Both the position numbers and the translations under genes were made by a program. The notes below the pieces were generated by a model, which searched no databases, was not told where the DNA came from, and saw nothing but the letters and a program-made list of their open reading frames with translations. A stretch of 53,942 nucleotides of DNA, taken from the NCBI GenBank assembly GCA_035543455.1, contig DATKKE010000003.1:1-53942 (forward strand), written 5' to 3'. Shown here piece by piece: positions 37,117 to 46,127 of the stretch. The stretch is from CAIKOD01 sp035543455 (GTDB lineage Archaea; Halobacteriota; Methanomicrobia; Methanomicrobiales; Methanospirillaceae). Numbering within the stretch: position 1 is the first letter of the stretch; each line of letters starts with the position of its first letter.

Positions 37117-37437
37117 ACCTTCATGTATACGCCCGGAGAAGATAAAAATCTCTTTTTCTCTGCATGAAAAAAATTGTCAGAAGGGATAAAGCATCAGATT
37201 TTCCCCATGGTTATACGGGTTAAAATAAGATGGGAAATTCGACCGTATCAACAAGATAAAAGCCGGATAGTTATTTAAAGAAAATGGCTCCGTCAAATTC
37301 CTCAGTGGGTTTATCCATCGCCTTGACAGGAAGGTTTTCACCACCTCCCTGCCCCCCATCAGGATAGCCATTGGAAAAGGTTACACGGCAATGAAGCAGG
37401 AAGATAATCGTTCAGATCTCTCACTATCCTGACCGGG

Positions 37438-37478
37438 GACGCCTTCAGCAGCGGGGCGGAGCCCCGGGAGCGTCTGAA
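37438..37478. ncRNA. Compact GC-rich RNA-like hairpin
   Basis: In an AT-rich gap, CGGGGC (37452-37457) pairs with GCCCCG (37461-37466) around a three-base loop, enclosed by GACGC (37438-37442) with GCGTC (37470-37474). An alternative outer stem, TTCAG (37444-37448) with CTGAA (37474-37478), overlaps the first. It might be a terminator, a structured small RNA or a protein-binding site. It lies ~110 bases before the metallo-hydrolase gene and upstream of its promoter-like AT box (~37545-37562). Confidence 0.35.
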
Positions 37479-37591
37479 TCCAAACATATTGTAGATGAAT
37501 CGAGAAGATACTGGAATTTATTAATTTCAGTATGTCAACAGAACGAAAAAATTAAAAATACTAGTATGACGGAGTTTCTCTATTCACCCTT

Positions 37592-38335
37592 ATGGAACTG
37601 CGACTTCTTGGAACAAACGGATGGTACGATACAAAAACCGGAGACACCACCTGCGTTTTTATTGATTCGAAGAACTATTATCTTGTTTTCGATGCAGGGA
37701 ACGGCATCTATAAGCTGGACCGGTGCATAAAAAAGCCGAAACCTGTTTACCTGTTTTTAAGCCATTTTCACCTCGATCACACGGCAGGATTACATATTCT
37801 GAATAAATTTAATTTTACGGAAGGCCTGACGATAGTGGGACAGGTGGGTACGAAATCATATCTGGATACCCTGGTGAATCAGCCATTTACCATACCATTT
37901 GGGGACTATTCTTATCCTGTTACAATGTGCGAACTGCACGAGGGAGGTCATGATTTACCATTCCGGGTTGAAGCCAGGAAACTGGTTCATTCAACAGATT
38001 GTTTCGGTTACCGGATAGAAATTGACGGAAAAATAATTGCCTTTTGTACGGATACCGGAATATGCGATAATGCGATACGACTGGGCCGGAACGCGGATCT
38101 GCTGATAACTGAGTGTTCCCTCAAAACGGGTCAGACCAATCCCCTCTGGCCTCATCTGAACCCTGAGGACGCAATCACAATAGCCCGGCAAAGCAACGCG
38201 AAAAAACTGGTATTGATACACTTTGACGCAAATGAATACAGGACTTTGGACGATCGGTTTTCAATTCTTAACGAATACGGAGATCAATTCAAAAATCTGA
38301 TCATCGGGATTGACAACAAGAGAATCGTAATATGA
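37592..38335 (+). CDS. MBL-fold metallo-hydrolase (RNase Z-like)
   Basis: Metallo-beta-lactamase fold. The zinc motif SHFHLDHTAGL places HxHxDH at 58-63, later metal ligands appear in LVHSTDCFGYR and FCTDTGICD, and a final His in LVLIHFDANEY. The layout is closest to the RNase Z/phosphonate-lactonase-like branch of small MBL hydrolases. Substrate unknown. 247 aa complete; single-gene unit behind a GC-rich hairpin. Confidence 0.85.
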   Translation: MELRLLGTNGWYDTKTGDTTCVFIDSKNYYLVFDAGNGIYKLDRCIKKPKPVYLFLSHFHLDHTAGLHILNKFNFTEGLTIVGQVGTKSYLDTLVNQPFTIPFGDYSYPVTMCELHEGGHDLPFRVEARKLVHSTDCFGYRIEIDGKIIAFCTDTGICDNAIRLGRNADLLITECSLKTGQTNPLWPHLNPEDAITIARQSNAKKLVLIHFDANEYRTLDDRFSILNEYGDQFKNLIIGIDNKRIVI

Positions 38336-38431
38336 TGTCTTGGCTGCCGGGGTTATTTCTTCCCCGGTTATCTCTTACTGAATTTTTATTTCCAGGGCTC
38401 TGTACCTGTTCCCTATCGTGTCGGACCCAAT

Positions 38432-40633
38432 TTATCCGGCTTTTAGTACGATGATGGTAATATCATCGGCCTGAGGTTGTTCTCCTGCAAACGACATGAT
38501 CGCATCAACGATAAAACGGACCATTTCCTGCACAGGCAGGTGTTGACTCGCCCTAATCGTCTCATTCAGGCGTTCTGTTCCGAATTCTTCTTCCTTTTCA
38601 TTAATGGCTTCGGTCAGACCGTCGGTATAAAGAACCGCAATATCTCCGCTCTTTAACCCGATTTTCACCGAACTCAGGACGATATCGTCAACCACACCGA
38701 GTGCGATCCCATCTGCACGAAGTAAGGTAACATCAGCGGTGCCGGTCTGGAAGAGCATCGGCGGGTTATGTCCGGCATTTACATACGTCAGGGTCCGGAG
38801 TGCCGGATCGATGATTGCATAAAATAACGTGACAAACATGCTCGTGATGCGCGTGTCCTGCACGATCAGATGGTTTGCCTCCATTATCGCAGCAGAAGGC
38901 GAAGGATTTTTTGACGTGCTTGCCCTGACAAGAGTCCGGGAGAGTGCCATAAACAATGCAGCAGGCACTCCTTTACCAGAGACATCGGCTATTACCAGTC
39001 CCCAACAACCATTTGACAGGGGAATAAAGTCATAAAAGTCGCCGCCGACTTCGAGTGCCGGGAGACTGAATGCCGCCAGTTCAAAGCCCTGCATCTCCGG
39101 TACACTGTCCGGCAGAAAACTTTGCTGGATATCCCTCGCAATCTGAAGTTCCCGAGCTATCCGCTCTTTCTCTGCCGTGGTCCGTTTAAGTTCCCCGATA
39201 TAATTTTTCAGGTCGCTGCCCATCGTGTTGAATGACTGAGCGAGGTCCTCGAATTCATCTCCCGTCCGGACTTCCACCTTATAATCAAGATTTCCGTGTC
39301 CGATCTCTTCCGATCCCTTCGATAGTCTTCGCAATGGATCGGTGATCACACGGGCAAAAACGATTGTCAGGCCAGCAATCAGGGCAAACAACAATATAAA
39401 CAGTACCAGGAATGCCTGTTTCATCCGATCGACCTGTTCCTGGATATGCAATTCAGCATCACCTGTCGCTATCTTGATTTTTGCCCCCGTATCCCTAGCC
39501 GGGGCTGTAATCTCATCGACCGGCATGACAACTACAACACTCCAGTTCGTGCTGTTTATGGGGGCGAATGCAACAAATTTATCTCCTTCCCCGAATTGTA
39601 CTTCTTTCACACCGCTGCCACCCGTTATCATTTCAGCAGCAGCTTCGCGTAACCCGGGATTTTCACTGTCTGACAGATTCTCCATCTCGAATATTTCATC
39701 CCATTGCCGGCTTCCGGCAGTTGCCCCTGGCCTGGCGATGATGTTCCCCTTTTCATCGATGAGCATTGCATATCCCGATCTCCCGATCTGGGTATTGATG
39801 ATCTGCTGGTTGATGGTCTCGATTGTCACATCAGCCCCGATAACCCAAGTCCATCCATTTTCGTCGTTCCTGACCGGGCGTGAACAGGTAACCATCAGCC
39901 CGCGACCGGTAACATCGACGTACGGAGCTGACCATGTAGTAGAACCTGCAGACATCGCTGCCGTGTACCAGCCCCGGTTCCTGGCGTCGAACGAGGGAGC
40001 GATACCCGATGCCCAGGGATATAGCCGGGTGATCCCGGATTCGGAACCAGCATAGACGCTGGCCAGATGGGGATCTGAGGCAAGCACCGGGATAAATATC
40101 GTATCCATACCATGGAGTGCCCTGAATTCTGGTGAGGAGGTATTTTCAACGATTCCGGGGGCGAAGAGATAGACAGATGCATTGTATATCGAAGGGGGAC
40201 GTTCTGCCTGGGAATAGCCTGGATTCGATATATCCGAAACTGGGGATTCCATTTGCGACCCTGCATAGGAAGCCATAATGGCCATTTCTCCCTCGACATT
40301 TTCGAAGATCACATTGCTGATATCGGCCTGGTCCTTTGCGAGGGACAATAGACGTTCTTTCCCGCTTGTTTCGAGGGCAGTGCCGCTGTCCTGCACAGCC
40401 TGGTCACCGAGAGAGAGACTCCGTTCTGCGGCATAGTTTCCGACGTTATTCAGGGTTGTAAATGCAATAAAGCTGACAAGGATCAGCGAAACCATGGATA
40501 GCGTAAGAAATACGATGAATATCTTGGTTGTAACGCCGAGGTGAATTTTGGACGGGGCTTCAGGGGGCATAACAGGATTCTTGATGGATAAGCGGTAACC
40601 AGACCCGGCAGACTTTGCAGGTAGTAACCGCAT
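38432..40633 (-). CDS. Cache-HAMP-SpoIIE (PP2C) serine phosphatase, membrane sensor
   Basis: Domains in order: N-terminal membrane helix (~36-58), extracellular dCache-like sensor (~60-400, with WYTAAMSAGSTTWSAPYVD), second helix (~408-430, FILLFALIAGLTIVF), HAMP (~430-480), helical linker (~485-515) and C-terminal PP2C/SpoIIE phosphatase (~520-733) with GGDFYDFIPL, DVSGKGVPAALFM and YTDGLTEAIN. Metal-binding Asp residues are in place. In bacteria such phosphatases act on anti-sigma antagonist proteins; archaea lack that sigma system, so the target is unknown. 733 aa complete; single gene. The start could also be ATG 40570. Confidence 0.9.
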   Translation of the reverse strand: MRLLPAKSAGSGYRLSIKNPVMPPEAPSKIHLGVTTKIFIVFLTLSMVSLILVSFIAFTTLNNVGNYAAERSLSLGDQAVQDSGTALETSGKERLLSLAKDQADISNVIFENVEGEMAIMASYAGSQMESPVSDISNPGYSQAERPPSIYNASVYLFAPGIVENTSSPEFRALHGMDTIFIPVLASDPHLASVYAGSESGITRLYPWASGIAPSFDARNRGWYTAAMSAGSTTWSAPYVDVTGRGLMVTCSRPVRNDENGWTWVIGADVTIETINQQIINTQIGRSGYAMLIDEKGNIIARPGATAGSRQWDEIFEMENLSDSENPGLREAAAEMITGGSGVKEVQFGEGDKFVAFAPINSTNWSVVVVMPVDEITAPARDTGAKIKIATGDAELHIQEQVDRMKQAFLVLFILLFALIAGLTIVFARVITDPLRRLSKGSEEIGHGNLDYKVEVRTGDEFEDLAQSFNTMGSDLKNYIGELKRTTAEKERIARELQIARDIQQSFLPDSVPEMQGFELAAFSLPALEVGGDFYDFIPLSNGCWGLVIADVSGKGVPAALFMALSRTLVRASTSKNPSPSAAIMEANHLIVQDTRITSMFVTLFYAIIDPALRTLTYVNAGHNPPMLFQTGTADVTLLRADGIALGVVDDIVLSSVKIGLKSGDIAVLYTDGLTEAINEKEEEFGTERLNETIRASQHLPVQEMVRFIVDAIMSFAGEQPQADDITIIVLKAG

Positions 40634-40952
40634 GCGGTCGAGCAGGCCCGCAATTATTGGGAGATTTCAATATAAAATTGTATGTTGTTCCTTTTTTATA
40701 GTTCTGCTTTTAATTTCGAAATTAAACACAAGAACATGACTACGGTATCTATTTAAATGGGTTGCACCCTGTGATCGATATCCGGGATAAAACGGCCTGA
40801 AATATTCGAAAAAAGAACGAGTGAATAATGCAAAATTCTATATAGACTGCCGGTTATTGCAAAATCATACCCATTTGGTAGTATTGCAGCTCATACTGAG
40901 GATATCAAAGGCCTTTATCCCCGGTATAATGCTGAATCGACGTGAGAATAAT
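40634..40952. other. Intergenic region between divergent genes
   Basis: About 320 bases between the phosphatase gene (leftward) and the 397-residue gene (rightward). AT-rich boxes lie at ~40668-40700 and ~40740-40752. The open frame that extends the rightward gene back to 40821 has no ribosome binding site and no evident coding character. Confidence 0.35.
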
Positions 40953-42146
40953 ATGACAACCACTGCGAGAATCTTCCTGGCCCGTGAAATTATGCTCGAT
41001 TTTTCGAAAATAACAGGGCTCGAACCAGAAACCACCCATCCAGACCGATACCTCTGGACTGATTCGTTTGCTGTCTGTAATTATCTTGGTCTCTTCGATG
41101 TAACGGGAGAACGACGGTACCTGAACCTCGGATTGCGCCTGGTAAACCAGGTACATAATACCCTCGGTCGTCATCGTGCCGATGATCCCCGGAAGGGATG
41201 GATCAGCGGTTTGTCTGAAACAGAGGGCGGGAAACATCCTGTTTCAGGCGGTCTCAGGATTGGGAAACCGATGAGTGAACGAAAATCCGGAGAGGCTCTT
41301 GATGATCAGCTCGAATGGGACAGGGACGGGCAATATTACCATTACCTGACCAAGTGGATGCATGCCCTGAACCGTGTGAGCCGGGTTACCCGTGATCCCG
41401 TATATATCGAGTGGGCGATTGAACTCGCCAGGACAGCTCAGGAGAAATTTTCCTATGTCCCTGTTTCGGGGCAGGTAAAAAGGATGTACTGGAAAATGAG
41501 CATCGATCTGACCTATCCCCAGGTTATGTCTATGGGCCAGCATGACCCGCTTGACGGTTTTATTACGTACCAGAACCTGCAAAAGAGTGCAGCCATGGAT
41601 TTCGGATTAGTCCTGCACCCGGGCCTTGAACGTGAGATTGCGGATGTCAGAACTATTTGCGATAGCGGGAATCTCGTGACTGACGATCCATTAGGGATCG
41701 GAGGACTCTTGTTCGACGCCACAAGAATTGGCGACCTGATCGTCAATTACAATTCCCGTTTATCCGGACTGCTTGAATCAGTACTTTGTTCTGCCCTGCA
41801 GGGGGTCGGGTTCTTTTCGGGGAGCAGATACCTGCAGTTGCCAGCCCAAAGTCGTCTCGCATTCAGGGAACTCGGGCTCTCTATCGGACTTCGGGGAATA
41901 GAATATCTTAATGAACTAATCGGCAAAAATTTGGAAAAATTTACCAAGGTTCACAGACGCTATACTCAGTCACTGGCTGAGTATATCCCGCTTGCCGAAA
42001 CGATTGAACAATTCTGGATGAAGGATAGAAACAGGGAAACAGATACCTGGATTAATCACCAGGAGATCAACATGGTGATGCTTGCAACGAGTCTTGTTCC
42101 AACGGGGTTTCTTGGGATAAAATCGGACCGGATTAAGAACAATTAA
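40953..42146 (+). CDS. Unidentified 397-aa protein, possibly alpha/alpha-toroid fold
   Basis: Not recognised by name. ATG 40953 follows CGTGAGAA, so I start there although the frame is open to 40821. The chain is helical with repeated Trp/Tyr/His-rich motifs (WTDSFAVCNYLGLF, GQYYHYLTKWMHALN, DPVYIEWAIELARTAQ, YPQVMSMGQHDPLDGF), a pattern seen in six-hairpin glycosidase-like folds that act on sugars; this is a guess from texture. Conserved acidic and His residues within these motifs suggest an enzyme. No signal peptide. No neighbour points to a pathway. Confidence 0.55.
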   Translation: MTTTARIFLAREIMLDFSKITGLEPETTHPDRYLWTDSFAVCNYLGLFDVTGERRYLNLGLRLVNQVHNTLGRHRADDPRKGWISGLSETEGGKHPVSGGLRIGKPMSERKSGEALDDQLEWDRDGQYYHYLTKWMHALNRVSRVTRDPVYIEWAIELARTAQEKFSYVPVSGQVKRMYWKMSIDLTYPQVMSMGQHDPLDGFITYQNLQKSAAMDFGLVLHPGLEREIADVRTICDSGNLVTDDPLGIGGLLFDATRIGDLIVNYNSRLSGLLESVLCSALQGVGFFSGSRYLQLPAQSRLAFRELGLSIGLRGIEYLNELIGKNLEKFTKVHRRYTQSLAEYIPLAETIEQFWMKDRNRETDTWINHQEINMVMLATSLVPTGFLGIKSDRIKNN

Positions 42147-42491
42147 CGTATTCCAGCATGCAGATCCGGAAAAATAAACACGAATTATAAGGCACGAGTC
42201 ACCGGGGATGGAGGTATAAATTTATTTCTTGATATCGGGGAATGTATCCAAAGATCGTTGAGATTTTGAACTTTCGGATATGAAACCGGCGTGGAACAGC
42301 CAGGCGGATAAATATCAACCTAGATTTTTACACTGACTTAGTAAAAAAAATCCGCGCAAATGTGATATAAATGATAAAACCAGGAATCTGTACCTCGCCG
42401 CATAGTACATTCTTTTACCTTTTGGACGCACAATTGGTTTGTCTTAATTGGATTGATATTTTTATTATATCAGCACTCTTACCCCTTCATA
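42147..42491. other. Left edge of the accessory region
   Basis: Contains copy 1 of the ~120-bp dispersed repeat (42285-42405, listed separately) and the TATA-like box of the recombinase gene (TTATTATAT, 42462-42470). Base composition turns AT-rich here. No gene is seen. Confidence 0.4.
42285..42405 (+). repeat. Dispersed ~120-bp repeat, copy 1
   Basis: Aligns with copies at 46792-46913 and 48325-48448 along its whole length: ACCGGCGTGGAACAGCCA..., then ATTTTTAC, CGCGCAAAT and CAGGAATC, ending CCGCATA. It lies 87 bases before the recombinase start. It has no open frame in common with the other copies. It is the most diverged of the three, sharing (by eye) about two thirds of its bases with copy 2. 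Confidence 0.75.
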
Positions 42492-43343
42492 ATGGCCGGG
42501 AACGTCCATGTATATTCCAATTCCCTTATCGATAAAGCAGTAGCTGAAGGAAGAATAACAAAAGGCGATGCCCGCCTCATTAAAGCGTATCTTAATGGAT
42601 CTCAGACCGAGGACTACAGCTCTGTCACCCGGTACAATATTTTTTACATCCTCGTTTTATTCCGGCGGTATATCGGAGAGTACGGAAAAAATACCATTGA
42701 TGACCTGTTTGACGGCGTGGCCAAATATAAGGAATCGAATAGAAATCCGGCGACCATTGTTCATCAACTGTCAATACTTAAGCAATTTTATGGATGGCTC
42801 ATTGACCATGGAGAGTCTTCAATTCCAAGGGATATGATTTCACATAAAATCAAAATCCGGGGCCCGGAAAGAGCTGCTGATTCGGCCCTCAACTTTGACG
42901 ATGCATACCAGCTCATCAAAGCTTGCAAAAACAGCAGAAATCGCGCATTTATTGCTCTGCTCTTTGAGACCGGCATGAGGACGAAGGAGGCCTGTGAGCT
43001 ACGATGGAAGGACTTAAAACCAGATAAGCAGGGAATATTCCCGATTTCAAATGGAAAAATGGTACCGAATCCGGCACCATACTTCCTGGCTACCGGTTAC
43101 CTCACTATTTGGAAAAATGACTATCCTGGTGACGCATCTGGCGAGAATTTTGTTTTTGTTACACGGAAAGGGGATCCCTTCACGGACAAGTTAGCGTTCC
43201 GAATATTGGGAAGAGTCGTCAAGGAAAGCGGTATTACAAAATATGTTCATCTGCGTTCAATAAACAGGAAACAGTTTTCACACGAGAAAAAAATCCTTGA
43301 AAGGGAAGCGTTCATTAAGAAAAAGTTGTGGGAAATCGGTTGA
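42492..43343 (+). CDS. Tyrosine recombinase/integrase family protein, C-terminus atypical
   Basis: N-terminal SAM-like core-binding domain (residues ~15-105, with ATIVHQLSILKQFYGWL) and the start of the catalytic domain (~115-270) with LLFETGMRTKEACELRWKD, which carries the first catalytic Arg. Active recombinases next need HxxR, H/W and the nucleophilic Tyr near the end. Here the segment reads YVHLRSINRKQFSHEKK and then a short charged tail, with no HxxR...Y arrangement visible. The gene may be truncated, rearranged or inactive. A TATA-like box at 42462-42470 suggests a leaderless transcript beginning at ATG 42492. First gene of the accessory region. Confidence 0.7.
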   Translation: MAGNVHVYSNSLIDKAVAEGRITKGDARLIKAYLNGSQTEDYSSVTRYNIFYILVLFRRYIGEYGKNTIDDLFDGVAKYKESNRNPATIVHQLSILKQFYGWLIDHGESSIPRDMISHKIKIRGPERAADSALNFDDAYQLIKACKNSRNRAFIALLFETGMRTKEACELRWKDLKPDKQGIFPISNGKMVPNPAPYFLATGYLTIWKNDYPGDASGENFVFVTRKGDPFTDKLAFRILGRVVKESGITKYVHLRSINRKQFSHEKKILEREAFIKKKLWEIG

Positions 43344-43365
43344 TTCAAAGGGTTTCTTTTCCTGG

Positions 43366-43680
43366 TTAATAACCTGAAGTACCGGATTTCAGTGTCGTAT
43401 TTGTCATCACCGCACTAGTATTCGTGATATTTGTTTTCACAGCACTGGCATTCGTAATATTTGTTTTAGCGGCACTGGCATTCGTCGTTACGTTTACAAC
43501 AGGTGTCACATTCTTTACAGGGGATGCTGTTGTCTGAACTGTTACTGTGGTCTGAACCGTGGTAACGGCGGTTGTCCCCGGTGTTGTTGACGGTGGTGTC
43601 GTGGTTGGTGTTGTGCATCCTGCAATTAATACGGCTGCTGCACAGAAGCAGGCAAATACCAATAGAATTTCTTTTCTCAT
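43366..43680 (-). CDS. Small lipoprotein with Asn/Thr tandem repeats
   Basis: Signal peptide with lipobox (AAVLIAGC, Cys near residue 22), then an extended Thr/Pro/Val-rich chain and three ~10-residue repeats of the type (N)xSAVKTNIT at residues ~65-95, encoded by ~30-base DNA repeats (about 43405-43495). Many N-x-S/T sequons make it a likely N-glycosylated surface stalk. No folded domain is visible. Function unknown. It may be a module of the accessory region. Confidence 0.7.
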   Translation of the reverse strand: MRKEILLVFACFCAAAVLIAGCTTPTTTPPSTTPGTTAVTTVQTTVTVQTTASPVKNVTPVVNVTTNASAAKTNITNASAVKTNITNTSAVMTNTTLKSGTSGY

Positions 43681-44184
43681 ACTATCCAGCTCTTGCCCTA
43701 AATTTGGGTAAAATAATACTAATTAACCAATTATTTATTTGTTGTTAAATCTTCATACCATTGCTTTCTGGTTCTGGAAGGAGCCTGCCCCACCCCATCA
43801 AAGTGCAGGTGATCTTACTTGCCCGGACGGGACCGATCCCCCTTCCAGCCTTCCGTTCGGGATGAACAAGATATCCATCTTGGTAAGAACTCCGGTATTA
43901 AGCGCTATTTTGATAGATCTCTCGGAATAGACCAATTCATGTGCCAAATATTGATCGTTTGCACCGGCATTTTTGAGATGTCTGGTTCAGTGCCTTTCCA
44001 TCCTGAAGAGAAGCAATACCCATTTTCCTCTTTTTATAGCCGTTGGAAGCAATGATAAACTGAACCAATTCCGGCTCTGACCTGTAAACCCCTTTTTCAT
44101 TTTGTTTAATTCATCCAGGTCAGGAGCAATATTGGAGAGACTCGCCCATTCCCTGAGTTTTCTCATACTCTGCCTTCAGCCCCT
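43681..44184. other. Intergenic region, possible decayed frame after the MFS gene
   Basis: Between the lipoprotein and MFS genes. A 22-codon minus-strand frame (44188-44120) starts on a GTG that overlaps the MFS stop (MKGLKAEYEKTQGMGES). Downstream short frames with coding-like texture change phase several times, as in a decayed gene. None is recognised. Confidence 0.3.
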
Positions 44185-45636
44185 TCACATGATCTTCCCC
44201 GTCTTCCTGATGAATAAGCCTGCAATAAACATGCCGATAACCACGAGAATCATCGCCACAAACGCCCATTCCATCCCTTGGTTGACCGCTGCCTCGCTTA
44301 TCCCGATTGACAACAGGGGCTGTCCGTGAGGGAGGGGCGATAATTGACCAGAAAACAGCCCATGGACGAAGCCAAGGGCCAGGACAATCCCGATAATTGC
44401 CGTTCCCAGAGAGCTTCCCAACTGCCTGGTGGTGTTATAGATACCTGACGCATCGGTCTGGCGCTCGCTCTGGATGGAATAGAGGGTGAGGTTGGTCACC
44501 TGGGAAAGGACGATGCCAAGTCCGAAACCGAACAGAAGACTTCCGGGGATGATGTCATGGGCGGTGGTGGTGAGGGAAAAGACATCCCTGAGGGCTGCCA
44601 GTCCTGCTCCGGTGAGGATAATTCCTCCGAGGAGAACGTATTTTGGTTCGAACCACGATGCGAGCCGGGCGCCGAGGATGGAGAAAACTACGATCGCAAG
44701 AGACATTGGCAGAAGGGCGACGCCGGTTTCATATGCGGTGGCACCCATGACCATCTCGTAGAACAAAGGGAAGATGAAGATGAAACCGGCACTAATAAAT
44801 TTCTGGCCGATGGCGACAACATTCCCAGCAAAAAAGGAACATTCAGAAAAGATGGTCACATCTACCAGGATGCCGTTGGCCTTCCTGATCTGCCGCCGCT
44901 CCCAGAAGTAAAACCCGAAGAGAAGGACGATTCCTCCAGTGATGAGGATGGGAACTATTACCCATTCTGCCGGATCTTTTACCAGGAGGAACCCCAAAAC
45001 CAGGGCGATAAGGCCAAGAACCGACAAGAGCGCACCCCCAAGATCAAAGCTCTTCCAGGGTGCTGTCGGGCGGGTCTCCTTCAGCATCCGATGGAAAGCA
45101 AAGATAATGATGATGATGACCAGCTCGAGGGCAAACGCCCACCGCCAGGAATAGAAGGTGACCAGGTATCCGCCGAAAATAAGGCCAAAGATGCTGGCAG
45201 CCGCGGCGATCCCGCCCCAGACACCGAAGGCAAATGCCCGCTCTTTCCTCTCGTAGGTCCCGGTAATGAACGTTACCGTTGCCGGGAGCATCAGTACCGT
45301 GCCGATTCCTTCAAGTATCGACCAGCCTACGAGTAGCATGGCTGCGTTCTGGCTGATTATGGCCGTGAAATTCCCGACACCATAAATCGCAGCACCTACC
45401 ATGAACGCCCGCTTCCTCCCGATGAAGTCCTGAAGCTTTGCCCCGATCAGCATGAATGCAGCCTTCACCAGGGTATAGATGGTGATGATTGTTTGGATGG
45501 TTGAGGCACTGGTGTTCAGGTCATGCACCAGAGCATTGATGGAGACTTCCATGGTGGTAGTGTCGATGACCAGGATGAATACAGCCAGACTGACGATGAG
45601 GAGGACGCCCCAGGGAAAGGAGCGGTGTTGTTCCAT
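44185..45636 (-). CDS. MFS transporter, DHA2-like (14 helices), probable exporter
   Basis: Drug:proton antiporter-like. About 14 hydrophobic helices are seen over 483 aa. Motif A between helices 2 and 3 reads GAKLQDFIGRKRAFM (G-x3-D-x-x-GRR/K), and an RA...VWGG segment lies in helix 5. The overall order fits EmrB/QacA-type exporters. Substrate unknown. The 490 bases upstream hold a long inverted repeat (45773-45842) that might be an operator, but no regulator gene is adjacent. Confidence 0.9.
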   Translation of the reverse strand: MEQHRSFPWGVLLIVSLAVFILVIDTTTMEVSINALVHDLNTSASTIQTIITIYTLVKAAFMLIGAKLQDFIGRKRAFMVGAAIYGVGNFTAIISQNAAMLLVGWSILEGIGTVLMLPATVTFITGTYERKERAFAFGVWGGIAAAASIFGLIFGGYLVTFYSWRWAFALELVIIIIIFAFHRMLKETRPTAPWKSFDLGGALLSVLGLIALVLGFLLVKDPAEWVIVPILITGGIVLLFGFYFWERRQIRKANGILVDVTIFSECSFFAGNVVAIGQKFISAGFIFIFPLFYEMVMGATAYETGVALLPMSLAIVVFSILGARLASWFEPKYVLLGGIILTGAGLAALRDVFSLTTTAHDIIPGSLLFGFGLGIVLSQVTNLTLYSIQSERQTDASGIYNTTRQLGSSLGTAIIGIVLALGFVHGLFSGQLSPLPHGQPLLSIGISEAAVNQGMEWAFVAMILVVIGMFIAGLFIRKTGKIM

Positions 45637-45772
45637 AGATCAGAGTGAATAGGACACCTGATATGAAGGTATCGAAGTGAGGCTTTGAAGACTATTCCGT
45701 TACAAAATGTGCCTTGAAATATTCGAATTGGGGGGGTTTCATTATAAAAATAGGGGACATTCCTTATGGAAC

Positions 45773-45842
45773 CTCCTGTCCGCTCACTTCCGGCTTCGCG
45801 AAGGATTTCGTCTGGCGAAATCGCGAGAGCGGAGGGCAGGAG
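45773..45842. repeat. Long inverted repeat / hairpin, ~70 bases
   Basis: Outer arms CTCCTG (45773-45778) with CAGGAG (45837-45842) and TCCGCTC (45779-45785) with GAGCGGA (45827-45833), leaving GGG bulged; the inner stem is GATTTCG (45804-45810) with CGAAATC (45816-45822). It lies 137 bases upstream of the MFS start. Possible roles: operator, structured RNA or miniature mobile element; nothing more can be said. Confidence 0.6.
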
Positions 45843-45924
45843 ATTATATCAATCTTTTTCCTATTTGTGGACAATGTTGTGAAGTAATTATGCCTCCGAT
45901 TGAAATATCCTAACCAGGGACAAA

Positions 45925-46062
45925 GAAACTCTATCACGAAGGATTGAAATCCAGATTCATTGAAGGTGGGAAAATGGGAGTGAGTGAGAAATCTTCCGCT
46001 TCAGCAAGGCTTTACGGCGTGTTAAAGATGTCTGAGAAGGCAGTGATCAGTAGCAGATAGTC
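45925..46062 (+). pseudogene. Decayed coding fragment similar to 47211-47321
   Basis: Open stretch ending at TAG 46060-46062 and reading KMGVSEKSSASARLYGVLK near its end. The same pattern (KMGKRETSSASERFYGIL) occurs at 47259-47318, with DNA similarity. Both lie directly in front of a toxin-antitoxin pair. No start codon with a ribosome binding site is visible. Probably the tail of an old antitoxin-like gene. Confidence 0.4.
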
Positions 46063-46127
46063 CATGCGATTGTTTGGAGTAATATCATATCGAAGATTAT
46101 AATATGCCTACAGATGCATACTAATGT

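Larger units (their letters stand above)
45637..46127. other. Gap with long inverted repeat and decayed coding fragment
   Basis: Upstream of the MFS gene and of the toxin-antitoxin pair. Contains the 70-base inverted repeat (45773-45842) and a fragment at 45925-46062, both listed separately. AT-rich boxes near 45740-45750 may serve the MFS gene. Confidence 0.4.

Noticed and set aside
44557..45336. 259-codon open frame on the plus strand
   Set aside because: Antisense to the MFS transporter gene; the highly charged product is a typical shadow of a hydrophobic protein.
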